Below are positions 51,004 to 64,000 of a stretch of DNA of 64,000 nucleotides, one piece after another. A program made the position numbers and the translations under genes. Source of the stretch: Lutraria lutraria (Eukaryota; Mollusca; Bivalvia; Venerida; Mactridae); NCBI GenBank assembly GCA_964023205.1, contig OZ026843.1, positions 6,123,029 to 6,187,028 on the forward strand. The letters run 5' to 3'. Below the pieces are notes generated by a model. That model worked only from the letters and a program-made list of their open reading frames with translations, ran no database searches and was not told the origin of the DNA. Position 1 is the first letter of the stretch. Every line of letters starts with the position of its first letter.

Positions 51004-54000
51004 TCGATGTTTCATCATTTCATGGTATGTTTGCTGGTGTATAAGCTATAAGAAACCGTGTCTGTAAAGGATCTAAGACTCCTGATTATTTTTTAACAGA
51101 ATGGAAGCTTCTTTCATTGGTTGCCAATCACAACAACAAGTGGAACCAATGGGTTTAAATGATTCAAATGTTGTCTTTATTTGATAAAACACTTCTCCCT
51201 TGAATCTTCAAGTTTGTAGAAAGTATCTGAAGCCATGTTTTAGTTTGGCTGGGAGAATTCCCCATAATTATGTGCTATGTTCTATAATATTCATAACATA
51301 TCAACAAAATCAACATTTATGAATGAAGCTAAAGCATTAAAGTTATTTTAGTTTATATTTGTATGATTTCCAGATGTCAATAATGGAGGGGAATCCTTTG
51401 AGCAGGTGAAAAGATCATAACCTAAGACACATAGTATAAAATCAATTTCTCCATTCGAGATCATAATTTTGTTCTAAGTGGCAACAATTCAATGTTTATA
51501 AAATCAATTTTGGGGAAGGGAGTTTTTTTTTTTAGATTATTGGATGTTTTGGATCTAGTGTTGTTTGTGAATCTTTTTCTTGTATAGATGTATATTTAAA
51601 AAGAACCATACAATTTCCGAAATATGAAGTAGTATCAACAGAAAGTCTTAACAATTTAACTTTAAAACTCACAGTTAAAAATCACGATTTACTTCGATTT
51701 TTGAAGGTTTGAGCAATTACACGTGTAACTAATTCACATTAAATCTTTAAATATAAATTTTTAAAAAAACTGCATAATTTATAAAAATGAATATTTATAC
51801 GTGCCATAGTTGTAAATATGATTTTTGTCTTTGTTTTAATACTAGAAATTTTACTGAAAACCACGAAATCTGAATTTAACCTAAATTTGCTGCAACGCTT
51901 CAGATGAAGTAAAACGAGGATATGAATAACCTAACCAAATCGAAACAAAAACTGAAGACAGACTGTCTACGGCAGATCAAATTAATCAGGATCTTGATTC
52001 ATAAATTTAGTATGTCAAACGATGCATCAAAGTCTACGTTATCGAGAAAAGTGAATCGTAATTTTACTCGTCCATGGTAAATAACAAACACGACACGAAG
52101 TAAACAAAATTGACTTCTGGGAGTAATGTAGGAATGTCACATGGCCATGTCACTTGGTATTGTCACGCGTTCTTGTCACAAACACAAACTATCCCAATTC
52201 CACACTGGATGATATACTGTTCCAACATATAGACCGTTTTTTTTCGTGAAACCCCCAAGGAGTATTAGACCATCGATACAACTAGATAATGATCATAATA
52301 AATAATATTAATATAAGAAAAATATGGAGTTCAATTGATGAAGAATTCCAGGCTGATCCAGGAGCCTTAGAATAGTCTCATTCACAAGATTGTGAATCAT
52401 TTAAAAGGTTCAGAATCTAAGTCCAGACTTAGAAATATATTTTTCGAACAACTAAGTAGGCGTATACTCGCTTACCCCTAAATACATTCTAGCTGCTGTA
52501 TCCATTTCTAGTTTTAACATCATAATATACCTTTCTGTTTGTTGTATTGCTTTTTGTCTTGTTCTTTCGCTTGTACATCTAAGAGCTCTCCTAGAACTTA
52601 GGTACATATTCTGATGTATGCTTAGCCTCGGGTAATTTCTGGAATCACATCGCGTACTTTAGAGTTAATCTGAACCAAAAACCACGAAAATCCCTTTATT
52701 ATATATAACAGCTGTATCTCGTTGTTTATTACAAGATATCTGTCAAAACCAGTAACGATGCTTGTTTTCCCTTACTTTTACTAAATTGTCGAAGATAATT
52801 TTGCTGTTATATTATATGTACATATATGTATGTGGATCAAATTAAACCTTATGACAAACCCAAAATTACAGAATCTTTGTACACAATACTTTAATAGGCA
52901 GAAATACTGGTGTTAATTAATCTTATTATTTGAATAATATGAAATATTTCTAAAATGTGGATTTGTATTTAAGGTCTAATACCGTTTGTATATGGTGCAT
53001 GGCGATGTCTGAGAATTAGTATTGTTGTCCCTGGCATCAAATGATGTTGGGGCATATTGTGATTGTCTTGTCCGTGAGTCTTTCTACGCATGCTAGGCCA
53101 GGCGTGCCACCGGGGGCATATGCCACTATGGATATATTGAGCACAGCGTCTTGTTCAATCTGTTCTTGACGAAGTGTTGTAAAGTATCCATATTAAAATG
53201 ATCAAAGTGTTACCTCTACCCACTGAACATCATAAGTAATTGCTTGTTAAGACTATTGGTCTTCACCGGGACTATAAATTGTAAAAACTCTCAAAATTAT
53301 CTTATAGACTTCCAGCGAGCGGAAAACATTTAAGACACGAACGAACAAGTTTATTACTCTCATTGATCTGTGAATAATGATTTCGTGGTACTTTAGTTGG
53401 ATTCTTTACGAAATGTCTCTAAAACCAGTTTATATTTGGACTTCCATGTCAGCGATGAACGTACTGCCTATACGCGTATGGCGTTTAATTACTAACATTT
53501 CAATTACTTTATTGGAGTCATCTGTCATGAAAATGAGGCATGCGTGTGCGACCACGCTAAGGCGGTTCGTCAAACTTTAAATAAGAACATGTGACTAGAT
53601 CGTTTTACCTTGCATCATCACATTTAGTTTCAGTAAAATATACATATCGGGTATATAAACGAGCAACACTAATAATAATAATAGATATATCTAAAATAAG
53701 AGTATAGGTTTCAGGCAGTTAAATGTTAATAAAATCATTATTCATTTATATATTTAAAAAAACACTATTAAACTATCGATTGAAATAACTTTCAACGACA
53801 TGGGTAATTATTATACTTATGAAGACATTCATTTAATTCTCACTTTTAGGTTAAAATAATATAAATTGCATAGTATAACTTTGAGTTCGCTCAAGTTACG
53901 GGAAATAAAAATATATATTTAAAAAATGGTTGCCTCTAAATGAAACATTTAAGTGAAGTTATTTATGAACTCAGAAAAATCGGAGAAAAGTTTTAATTTA

Positions 54001-55615
54001 CATCAAAATATTTACCAAAGTTTAGCCATACCATTAATTGGACGTTCATTTTCAAACATTCCTATCCGTCAGTTATTTAGTGTAAACGTTGTTTTTTTCT
54101 ATATCCTCGTGTCATAGGTCTTATTTCATGATTTCATAAAACACACCGATGTATTCTAAACATGTTTTAAATTGATAGCGGCTAAAACTAATCGACCATC
54201 ATTTTTGCAATTGTTTCAGTTTTTTCTTGCGTCTATATCTCCTAGCTTATATGGTGAAACAAACCGTAGCTCATTCATACGATTCAGTATCGAAATCTAT
54301 TTCAAACAAATTCTTCAATTATACTTTTACTAGTTTATACAACGATATGCTTTTAAAACAATTGGATTTTCTAATTTGTGAATTATCTGCTTGTTTTTAG
54401 ACACAGCGAAGCTGGAGCTAACCATTCACTGTGTGAAACAGCATTAAATGTCAAATTAAATACTGAAGCGTAAATAAATCGCATTAATGAGGCAATGATC
54501 ATCGTGCAAAAAGCTTTCAACCAGAACAACACTGAATTATTTCGACTCATTCGCCTTTAAAGGAAATGTCAGCCCTTTTTACGCAAAAAACTGGCTCTTC
54601 TAATTTCCTCCTGTCTGATTTTTTGGAGGCCAATATTTTGATAAAATTTAATCACAAAACCTGATGCTGTTTGTGACAATTCCAAGTCTTAGTTGTATAC
54701 CGTCAAGCACGTTAACATTAGAGCAATTTAAACTAATAGAGTAATTTATTAAAATTTCAATCAAACTTTTCACCCATTTTTTCCAAAACTCATACAAATA
54801 ACGGCGGGTTTTAAATTAACTATTTGAAGTCATAATTTCTACCGATAACGAGTTGATCGTATAGAACCACTCAATGGATTTTTTATCAACATTTATCATT
54901 ATTTTTAAGTCTTAAAAGCATATGTGGTCCAAAGGAAAGCATTTATCTTATAGCAGTTCCCAAATACTCTGAAAGCTTACTAGATTTATTTTTTGCTTCT
55001 AGCGTACATTAAAATACTGCCAAGATATCATTATCTCATACCAGCACTGTTAAAACTCCATTTGCCACCCATTTTATTTACTTAATGTTCGTCGTGGAAG
55101 GCAAGAGAATTTGCGAAACGACTTTCTTGCTCTTGCACCTGTGTTGTTGCATATTATATACCACATTACTCTTATATCAATTAGCATCAGGTCTGTAAAT
55201 GTTAAATCTTAATTTATTATTTACTTCACGTTCAATTTACAATTTCTTCAATGTTTAATATACTAGTAAGTGATTACTTTGATAATGGTATGTTTTAAGT
55301 ACCTTATATAGGGTCTACCCACTCATTGGTTCCCTTACATCGACTCCTTCACTGGTTCTTTGCGCCGAGTTCTGCACCACTGCCAGTACTTCAAAATCAT
55401 CCTTAGCGATTGCACTCAATGTAACTAATTCCAGTAACCATCTAGACTAACTTTTTGATAGGCAATATCCGTTGCCAAATAACAATCGAGTAACTAAATA
55501 ACTTGGCTTAGAAACGATTCACCGAATCTCGAAAATACATAAATCTTAACATTTTCATAGTTAATGTCCTTAGTTTAAAAATTGGATCAAAGTGGATTCA
55601 CAGATGTTTCAACGC

Positions 55616-55906
55616 TTATGTGGCATTTGAAGCAAAGAGGAGTTGGGACTCTTTTAAGCTTTTTTTTTCGATCTTTCTAGAAAAAAATACGAACATCTGT
55701 ATTGGTGTACGCCTTAATATTAACATCTGTTGCGTTGACTCAAATTGGACATATTTCCGTCCAGGTTTACCATTACTATAGATATGTTCCAAAAGATTTT
55801 TTGCAATTAAGTGTTGGAAGTCCATTTGTGTTTGTGGTACATGCTTTTTAGATTTTATATGTAATCTACCAACATGTTTAGTTGGTTCATTATGTGAATA
55901 TAACAC
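55616..55906 (-). pseudogene. Possible piggyBac-like transposase C-terminal relic
   Basis: The minus-strand frame has no upstream ATG for its first part: it opens after an in-frame TAG just beyond 55906, and the first methionine is internal. The stretch MDFQHLIAKNLLEHIY resembles the LDFR..VA..LL segment that precedes the C-terminal Cys-rich finger in piggyBac transposases. Further on, FFSRKIEKKSLKESQ sits where a CxVCS..RKES finger motif would be, but the cysteines are absent. No catalytic aspartates are visible upstream. If the match is right, this is a decayed fragment. It could equally be a chance frame in AT-rich DNA; a profile search is needed. The frame ends at TAA. Confidence 0.3.
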
Positions 55907-58900
55907 ACACTATCTGCATTGTCAATTGATCTGTTAATATGTTTAACTGTTATCTTTGAATATTCACTTATCCTCAATGGGTGACATAATAATTAAAGTG
56001 AGTTGATTTTATTCTTAATGTTTCAATTTTAAGCATTTGAAAACGATAAACTACAGATAAGCCGTTTTAATTGCCATTACGGTTATGCGTTCTTGTCGTA
56101 GAAATAGTATGCAAATTATCTTACAACTTTTAAGGGGTTTTAAGCAATAGAAAAAACTCTTTAAGAGACATTTTGTAACATTACGAAACTTATTAGCTTA
56201 AGGCAATCATATCATTAACACATCATGTGTTCTCCTATCTCAAAGTTGTTTTAAAAAATCAACATTCATAAAATATTGCGTCGGCTTTCGGAATCGTTGT
56301 AGGTTGATTTTCACTGCAGATATAGCAAAAGAAAATTCTTAATAACTCAATAAGATGAATCTGTAAATTCAATCAAAAGTCGAGTGTTTCGAACCGTTTA
56401 ATGATAAGAATACTTTTGATTTAACTCAAGCAATAGTTGCAGAATTAAAATAACAAACAGTCGAATGCAGCGAGGTAGGTTTTTTGAAAGGGAAAGGTTC
56501 GTACAGACCCTCCCATGGCCATACCTTCCAGGAGAATGTATTCTGTCCACCATTTTTCTTACGGTACTCTGTGTTGGATTGTGTTCAGGGTGCTGAATTT
56601 GGGTGGATTGTTGTATTTGGGGAAATGTTGGATGTTCTATGTTTTTTTTCTTGATAAATTTTTCTTATCTATATTAACAAAAACGTTAATGTCTAAATGA
56701 GTATTGTAGAACGTTTGTGACATTGAAGCATATCATTTAGTATCAAAACATTTTGCTAACATTCATACATTCGCGTGTGGTTCGAATCATCCCTAACATT
56801 AAATTTGACAAATTTTGATTTCGAATATAAATCGGATGCTTGTTTCGAAATTATTGCTTTGATATTGTATCTGTATGTATCTTGATATCGCCAAAATCTG
56901 CCTTTAGGGGTAAATGTGGCTTGTGTTGACAAAGGTCAATTTTCCGCTAATTGGTTACAGCAATAAAATCGTAGTTGGCTCGCGGGGATATATGATTATA
57001 AGTAATTGATTTAAATTGAAATTAAAGTATACAACAAATTCAAGACGTTTCAAAATATTGTTATTATATCTTGAATTATACACTAATTCTCGGGGGCTCT
57101 TCACACTTCCGGTTTTCAACGGAATGTGTTATTTGAACCTACATCGTCCTTGTTTGGTTGTCATGGCAACAAAATGTAAACATTTTCTCAGGCCGTCTTC
57201 AAACATCGTTAAATAAGTTCATTACTAATAAAATATGTACTCAAATATGATGATGTTTTATAGATACAACGTCTAAATAATTCTAAATATAATACTGGTA
57301 TAGGACAAATCACCCTTCTGAATTGATTAATTTGTCTTTCTTTATGTTACAACACTAAAAGTTGGGAAAGGAAAGATGAATTTAAAAACAAAACGTCGGG
57401 TATTAAAACTGTATGCTTTTATAAAATACTTAAACATATAGAGGTACAGCATGCACCTATAAGAACCTTTATAATTTAGTTCACGTAAATAGAATGGGTG
57501 GCTAGTAGACATAGATACGGAATACTTATTTATCTATATACAATGATAACGAAAAATATCATAAAAACTTGGAACTTACGAGCAGTCAAAATGATGGCAA
57601 AACCTCAGCCTGAAAATAATTTGCGCCAATAAAAATTATTTATAAGGTCCAACATAGCATAATCTTGCTCTATGCTTCGTCATACTGTAGCTGATAAGCA
57701 TTTGTATACTCTGAGTATCTCTCGCGGTCAAATCATTAGTGACAGAATTAATGTGCTGATATCTCGAAGCTAGATGTTCTTTTCCTCATAGATAAGGTCG
57801 AGAATTCCACCGAATCTGTTTTGTTTACTATCAACCTGAAACTGAAATGTTTTCAGACCTCTCGCCTGTCAAAATCACCCACAGCACTTCATTTCAAGAA
57901 AACAGAAACACGGACCCAGACGTCTATTCGTGTCTATAATATAAATGCTTAGTGTCTCATCGTGTCTTTATCCTTGTCCGTTTCCTTCTCCAGTTCATGA
58001 ATGATATCCCGAGATTATGCATTCGCTATTCAAATCTAATGCATGAACAATGCCTCTCGGTTTTAGGAATCTCTTTGATGTTTCCCCTTGTAAATTCTTT
58101 GAGTAGAACTTTCTTTGTTTCGTATCTTGTACATGAAATCTTGTTTCTTAGCGACGAAACATTGTATTTTCTCTCTTTGAACATCCCATAGTAGGCTTCT
58201 GTGGATCTAGAATTTTTTTAATCAGAATTTACAAGTGGGCTATGAAATATCTGGTTCGAATTGTTGGGAAAAAATACAAACAAAGTATATTCACCACGCA
58301 TGCATGTTTTCCTTTACGGATGTTTATGCAAGATTTATCTACGCTTGAATACCAAGAATATTATGTATAATTTACTCGAGACTTTGGTCCTTATGTATAA
58401 TTATATTACTTTTGTACCGTCATACGTTAAAACTATGCGAACAAAGAGTCAAAATAGTGGGAAACAATCATATTTCCTAACAAGGAAAGTGTTCGGTTCA
58501 CGAGGCAGACCACTGAAAATCACAATACGGATATAAGACGGAATATTGCTATCAATTCTCAATTAGTCTTGGAGTTCACGAAAATGTGTTATTTCACAAC
58601 TCATAGTACGTAAATGGGTCTTTCCATTCTCTTTTAATGTATACATAACAGCTGGTTGTACCCGAATCGATGCTTTTGTCAATATGTACCTCGTTTAGTT
58701 TGATTTATTGTCCTTTTACATCCTTATATTGAGTTTTATATTCAGTCATAAAGTTATAATGGCAGATCTCGTAGGCTCTCGCGATATTCTACAATAAATA
58801 CAGTATCATACTTCGGCAACAAAATGGTCATTAATCCATCAAAGTTATAATCATACATGTGACATATTCTTGTACGCGCCATTTGATTCAAGCGTAAAAA

Positions 58901-60185
58901 GTAAATGAAATTAAGACAAGAAACGCGAGCTTCATTGTATACTGTTTTAGTGCATGATGGTTCAGTTAGCGATGAATCTGCAGAAATGTGTGCATTAGAT
59001 CGTAAATCAGCGATGTTTATAGATGTGGTTTGTGCAGAGCTCGGTGAAATATTTGATACGTTGAAAGTATACTTTTTTTTAGTAACTTGACTAATAAATT
59101 ACGTGTTTCAGTTTTAAAAACAATGGAAACGTACGACCTCATCACGGGTTTATATTGATTTGGAGTAGATTGTAGTATCACGCATTTTCTTTCTATTTCT
59201 AATTCCTTGTTTATGGTTTTGGAATTTATATAGAAGCATCACTGACACTTTTAGTCCAACACTCAGGGTTCTTCTCAGCAATATCTTAAAGGTCCCATAA
59301 TGTGATGAATCTTTAAAGTTTTTAAGTTCAGTCATTTTCCAATGCTTTAGTTTCGCTTTAATTGGCATAATCGCTCTATTTCAATTATGTGTTGAATTGT
59401 GAAATCAAGCAAATACTCGTTAAAACCAGCATTTTCATATTTAGTATGTTCATCTTTATTTGAAATGGTTGTAAATTTATGGTCCGTAACAGTAGAGGAC
59501 TTAGTGATACTTCTAGTTCATCAATTAACATGCAATCTGCTCAGTTTGACAATAAGGGATTTGTATTAAAATAAGGGTCAATTTGGCGTAGTTTTCAATT
59601 GATTTGAAGCCAGAAAACCACTTTAAAAGCCCAGTTAATGGACTGGTGATAAATTGTTCAATTTACGCCTAATATGGACTATTCAAAATACTTCATGAAA
59701 CATACCACTATATAGCATTTCAATTATACATTCCTTTCACAAAACATCTTCCTGGGGCGGTTTTGTATTAAGTATATATATGTGTGTATAACCTTATAAA
59801 CTTGCGTATACATTAGATATAGCAAGTTATTTTACAACACTTCGCAATCTGCCTCATGTCTTAGGTTTTCTTCCATGTCATCTTCTAGTGGGGTTTTTTT
59901 TGTTAACAAATTAAGAGGGTTGGGTCATATGCTGTCGTTACTATCCTGTCCGCTGTCAATGATTTGTTACAGCTTTTTAAAAATAAGTATGCATACTCTT
60001 GCAACTTTGTGTACTGTAGATAGCCCTTTAATATTTGTTCAACATACCTAACGTATTTTTTTCCTATAAGCGTAGTTTTCCCATTAGTTATTGCACGACT
60101 TAGACATAACCATTTGTTATTTTGGACATTTTTCTTTCAGACTTAGATCTAACCATTTCGTAATGACTTAGATCGAACACTTTAA

Positions 60186-60355
60186 AGTAAAGCCTCGTTA
60201 AGACAAAGTTCTGGCCCACAAAAAATGATTAAATAATGAAAGGGTCTCACTATCAAGCTGTATGGTCTAGGTCTTGTTGAAAATCGGGCCTGACATAAGT
60301 GGACGTTGTACTGACGTGGTCTGAATAATGGGGTGGTCACTAAGTTAAATTTACC
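60186..60355. mobile_element. Pogo/Tigger-like MITE relic
   Basis: The left end AGTAAAGCCTCGTTAAGAC (60186-60204) resembles pogo-type termini. The right part has GTGGTCTGAATAATGGGG, then TGGTCACTAAGTTAAATTTAC, close to the usual end of such MITEs. No frame is present. A related GAGGTGGTCTTACTATTTAA patch occurs at 61069-61088, probably another fragment. Boundaries are approximate. Confidence 0.5.
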
Positions 60356-61339
60356 ATACATAACATACTAGTATATATCTAGATTTCGTTCGTTTTATTT
60401 ATTGAATAGTGTCCATGATTTAGACATGATATCAGTCATAAGGTTGTATGCTTATCTTGTGCCCAGGGCATGCCTGTTGACACTTCCGATTTACGCTAAT
60501 TTGTCGAAAATATCGTACACATCTTTCTAGTTCGTCTGCATCAAATACAAATATTGATTGTTTTTGACTATCCTAGAGAAATGACTAATTCGACCGTTAT
60601 ACTATGTTTCTTGTTGATTCAATATACTTAATAATGATCTATTCAACCATTTTCAACGAACGTAAATGTACGGTTTTGCGTCCCAGAAACAAATGATTAA
60701 TTTAAGTGGATTTTTTGGTACAAATGTTATTTGCAGATATTCCCTGATGGATTGTTTGTTTAGATCAAATACGGGGAAACCTGTATCAGGACTATTTTCA
60801 GGGCTGTGTGAACCGGGGTACTAGAGAGGGTCGCCCCAAAAACCCTAAAAATATTATTATGGCTAGAGTGGTAATTCAAAGATAAATGGGTGTCTAAATG
60901 ATTATCCGCCTGCAGACAGACAGAATCTACAGTTAGCCACAAATAGCTTACTACGTACCTGGCTTTTAGGAGTACATGATCGATCTTAATTTTGTGTGGG
61001 CCGACTAATTATTTTGACATTATAGTGGAAATATTTAACTCTTATCCGAACAAATGCGTCTGTTATAAAGAGGTGGTCTTACTATTTAAATGATGGCTGA
61101 GTAGTGAGATTTTAATGAAGTTTTGAATGGTGCCAAAATAAATCTGAAATATAAACATGTCTGTTTCTATATGGAAGAAGTTGGTACATGCATGTAATGA
61201 TTCTTTTATGCTGCGGACTCGCCAAGTGATATCTGAATATATACTTAGCAGGGTCTGTTTCGTCTACCAAGGAGTCCAATTTTAAAAAAGGGCCATTTGA
61301 ATCATCAATACTTCATGGCATTAAATTTCATATTAGTTC

Positions 61340-61478
61340 AACATTGTGACAAAGTCCACCATCAGGACAGACAAAATGTGTCCTTTGTTGAAAGGTGGTC
61401 TTTATTCTTAGGTCATTTTGTTCTAAATAATCAATGGTGTTTTAAAATGGGGGCCTTTATTTGGAGTTGATTTGACTG
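61340..61478. mobile_element. Relic related to the 35.5-kb pogo-like element
   Basis: It shares GACAAAATGTGTCCTT (61370-61385), AAGGTGGTCTTTATT and a GGCCTTTATTTGGAGTTGATTTGACTG-type end with 35514-35731. The right end TTTGACTG at 61471-61478 is pogo-like. The left end is eroded and not located. Confidence 0.55.
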
Positions 61479-63087
61479 AAACATCACCGGTACTGATGTT
61501 ACTCTCATATTTAATCTACGCATTTATTTTCGGTTAATGATCATTGACTCCGATACATGGAGACTTTTATATGCACCCATGAAAGTGCCGTTGGCTTTAG
61601 ATGATGCATTAAATGTCTCTTTGAACGATTTATAGCAAAACCAGGAAGCGTTTGATTATAATTCTTAGGTCACAATCAAAACTTTCTAAAATTTATTCAT
61701 CTTCCTTGTTGCTCATAACGCCCCGTTCCTTCTCGCGCGTCTATGACCCCTGTTGCATTACGGGCAATATTTAGGCAACAGTTCACGACATTAAAACGCG
61801 GAAATCGTTCATAATCGTTACTAGGCAGAGAAATAAAACTTTGAACACGGAGAAAGTTCAGAAGATGTCACTGCATTTAACTCACCTTAAGGTTGTGTCA
61901 ATATTTCGCCTGTCAATACCAAGATACAATCATCAATCAATCAGGGGTTTCTAGCGTATCTTGGCTTGTCTCGTTGACCTCGAAAAATTACTACGCATCG
62001 CTGACCACATTACAATGATGGCAAGAAGATATGTGTTTTACACTATACTGATTAGAAGACAAGCAACATGTTTTTTTTATTTTGTACGCTGATCAATACG
62101 TGATGTCAAATACAAACAATCGCATGAGTGATCGTAGTCTGTTCCCGATAATCGATATTATTGGTTAAGACAATTAACAAACTCCAGAACGTCACTTGTT
62201 ACTGATTCGAAGTTATTACGGCGCGTATCGAACTAGTCCGCGTTTAATTCAATGGTACGGGTATTTTTGTTTTAGTATTCACTGACAAATCAAAGAGGAA
62301 ACGGACTTAAGAGTTGGATGATATTATCAATAAACAATTTTATATCTTGACATTATCAAGTTAAGCTATTTTAATGCACGGACATAAGTACAATAATCGA
62401 CGTTTATTGCCAATTTCTATCAACAAAATAAGTATGAAATTTATTAGCATCGTGCAACTGTTCTTTCATGCGTTGGTCCTTAATTACGTCTGTATTAAAA
62501 ACTTCAAACGAAATTACAATTTGATCTAGATTGCACATTTTAGTTAACAGCGTGTTTATACGCTCGGATGTTTTGTTGCAATTTTACGGCTTTGTAATAG
62601 ACTTAACAGATTAACAAGGATTAATACGATATCAAAATAAGATCCATCAGTTGATTGGCGCCAAATTCTGCTTCACGAATAATTTATGATAGATTACTTA
62701 CGTATGATATTATCCGGAAAATGCAAATAGAATAATCATAAATTTACATTAATTGCTTCAATAAAACTGAACGGCTGGTTTGGTATAAGCAAGTCTAGAT
62801 TGGCAGAACAGAATGAAAGCTTAGACCATGCTCTCTATGGTTACATTCTAGATATTCGACAAATGTCATTGAAAGTAATGCCATCAAAGTATCAAATATC
62901 TCCACACATGTTGTACAGGTGAAAGTTTATTGGAATAAGTAACCTAACGTTCACAAACTAGCAAATATATTTATTATCAAGTCTTAAGATTCGAAGCGTA
63001 TGCTTAGAGAAGCGTATTCTAGCCACCACATTGGTTTTGTTTTAAATGTATATATTCGCAATCCCTCAATGTTAAGTCTGCCAGAGG

Positions 63088-63188
63088 AATTTTACTCTTT
63101 AGGGTAAATTTTACACTAAAGTTTACTCTTTACGTTTAATTTTGCTCTTTATGCTGAATTTTGCTCTTTAGGTTGAATTTTCCCCTTT
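63088..63188 (+). repeat. Degenerate 19-bp tandem repeat
   Basis: Repeats of AATTTTGCTCTTTAGGTTG-type units: two adjacent well-kept 19-mers starting near 63138 and 63157, with older versions before (63088, 63108) and a partial one after. No frame. Confidence 0.65.
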
Positions 63189-64000
63189 GTGTTTAATATA
63201 TTAAAAAGCCATTGTGACGCGTTTTGGTAAACTGTAAAACTTTCATTTCTGCACTGGGAGGCATTTTCCCCATCATTGTTTCAAAATGATTATTTTTTAA
63301 TTTCTCTACGTTGAAAGTTGTTAATATTTTATCATTTTTGCACCGTTGGATACGCAGCGTTATTGTTCCCAATACGCGCGGTGAATCAGGGTCGATATCG
63401 TATGAAGTGTTATTGCGTATATTCAATACTTGGCTTTTGGCAACCATTTTGTCTGAGCACCACTTTCACGTATTTTTTTCCGAGGGTTTTCAGAGTCCCA
63501 CTTAACTTAATCAACGCTAACTCTCTATGAACGAATGGCTTTCCACAACCATTTTTCGGTATCATTAGATCGCTATATGCAATTGTTGCATTGTGGTATG
63601 GCTAAAATTACTTTATAGCAATTCTAATTACCCATTAGAACTAGACTTACCATGAGATTTTGAGCGTTAATGCATGGTAACGATTTTATAAATTACCAAT
63701 TTTCTTAATTGATAGGTACTTTTGGAAGAGAAAATGTTTCATAATAGCGTATGTTTGAGTCTCGTGCATATTATATAATGGCTTGCATATGATTCTTACG
63801 AGGTACCCCGTGGAACTCTGATGCTGGTATGTAAGCCGCGCAGTACACTTACATTGAATGCCTATAAGTGTTGAAGTTATGTCTACGATTATTTCAGAAT
63901 TACTTTACGTAATAAGGTTAACACGGTGCTTCTCATCATTTCTGTTGGAAGCATTTGCAGATAAGTCTGGAAAGTCAATGTTTTACTTTTTTCTGAAATA

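Larger units (their letters stand above)
46580..64000 (+). other. Presumed first intron, extending past the window
   Basis: Begins at GTAAGC. No homeobox, other DNA-binding exon or polyadenylated 3' end was recognised on the plus strand up to 64000. It contains mobile-element relics at 47.2, 51.0, 55.7, 60.2 and 61.4 kb. If intronic throughout, the intron exceeds 17.4 kb. Part could be intergenic if a short second exon was missed. Confidence 0.5.

Noticed and set aside
46580..64000. Search for a homeobox (WFQNRR-type) second exon
   Set aside because: No such motif was seen by eye on the plus strand; the exon probably lies outside the window.
1..64000. CRISPR array, operon, rRNA or known Hox-cluster microRNA (mir-10, iab-4 types)
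   Set aside because: No spaced identical repeats, no clustered genes, and no matching mature sequences noticed.

Overview
The window looks like nuclear DNA from a marine mollusc, most likely a bivalve. It is AT-rich and almost gene-free. It carries tRNA-derived SINEs with a tail that I associate with molluscan SINE families, pogo/Tigger-like non-autonomous DNA transposons and Penelope-like terminal remnants. The one convincing coding segment follows eukaryotic rules: an ATG in good context and a consensus splice donor. There are no bacterial operons, rRNAs or CRISPR arrays.

Layout. From 1 to about 45 kb is a gene desert with simple repeats and old mobile elements: a near-perfect 78-bp-arm palindrome (3.6 kb), three SINEs (15.0, 25.1 and 33.9 kb), a Penelope/hammerhead-like motif (21.1 kb), a diverged tandem duplication (23.9-24.4 kb), a long imperfect hairpin (27.0 kb) and a pogo-like element (35.5 kb). 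Inside the desert are a few patches that look like regulatory DNA. The best is 36.7-37.1 kb, dense in homeodomain, MEIS and octamer motifs. CpG-richer patches lie near 39.6 and 44.1 kb. A candidate promoter with CCAAT and TATA-like motifs sits near 45.1-45.2 kb.

The only confident coding sequence is 46093-46579 (+). It is a first coding exon of 162 codons plus one base, ending at CGAG|GTAAGC. Its Ser/Tyr/Pro/Asn-rich protein resembles the N-terminal region of a developmental transcription factor. The gene desert and the very long first intron fit a Hox-type locus, and the lack of a YPWM hexapeptide would suit a posterior (Abd-B-like) class. No homeobox is visible before the end of the window, so the family is inference.

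From 46580 to 64000 the DNA reads as intron or intergenic sequence. It holds a short pogo-like MITE (47.2 kb), a second hammerhead-like motif (51.0 kb), a decayed piggyBac-like C-terminus (55.7 kb), two more pogo-like relics (60.2 and 61.4 kb) and a degenerate 19-bp tandem array (63.1 kb). The remaining open frames show no domain, splice structure or coding bias that I recognise.
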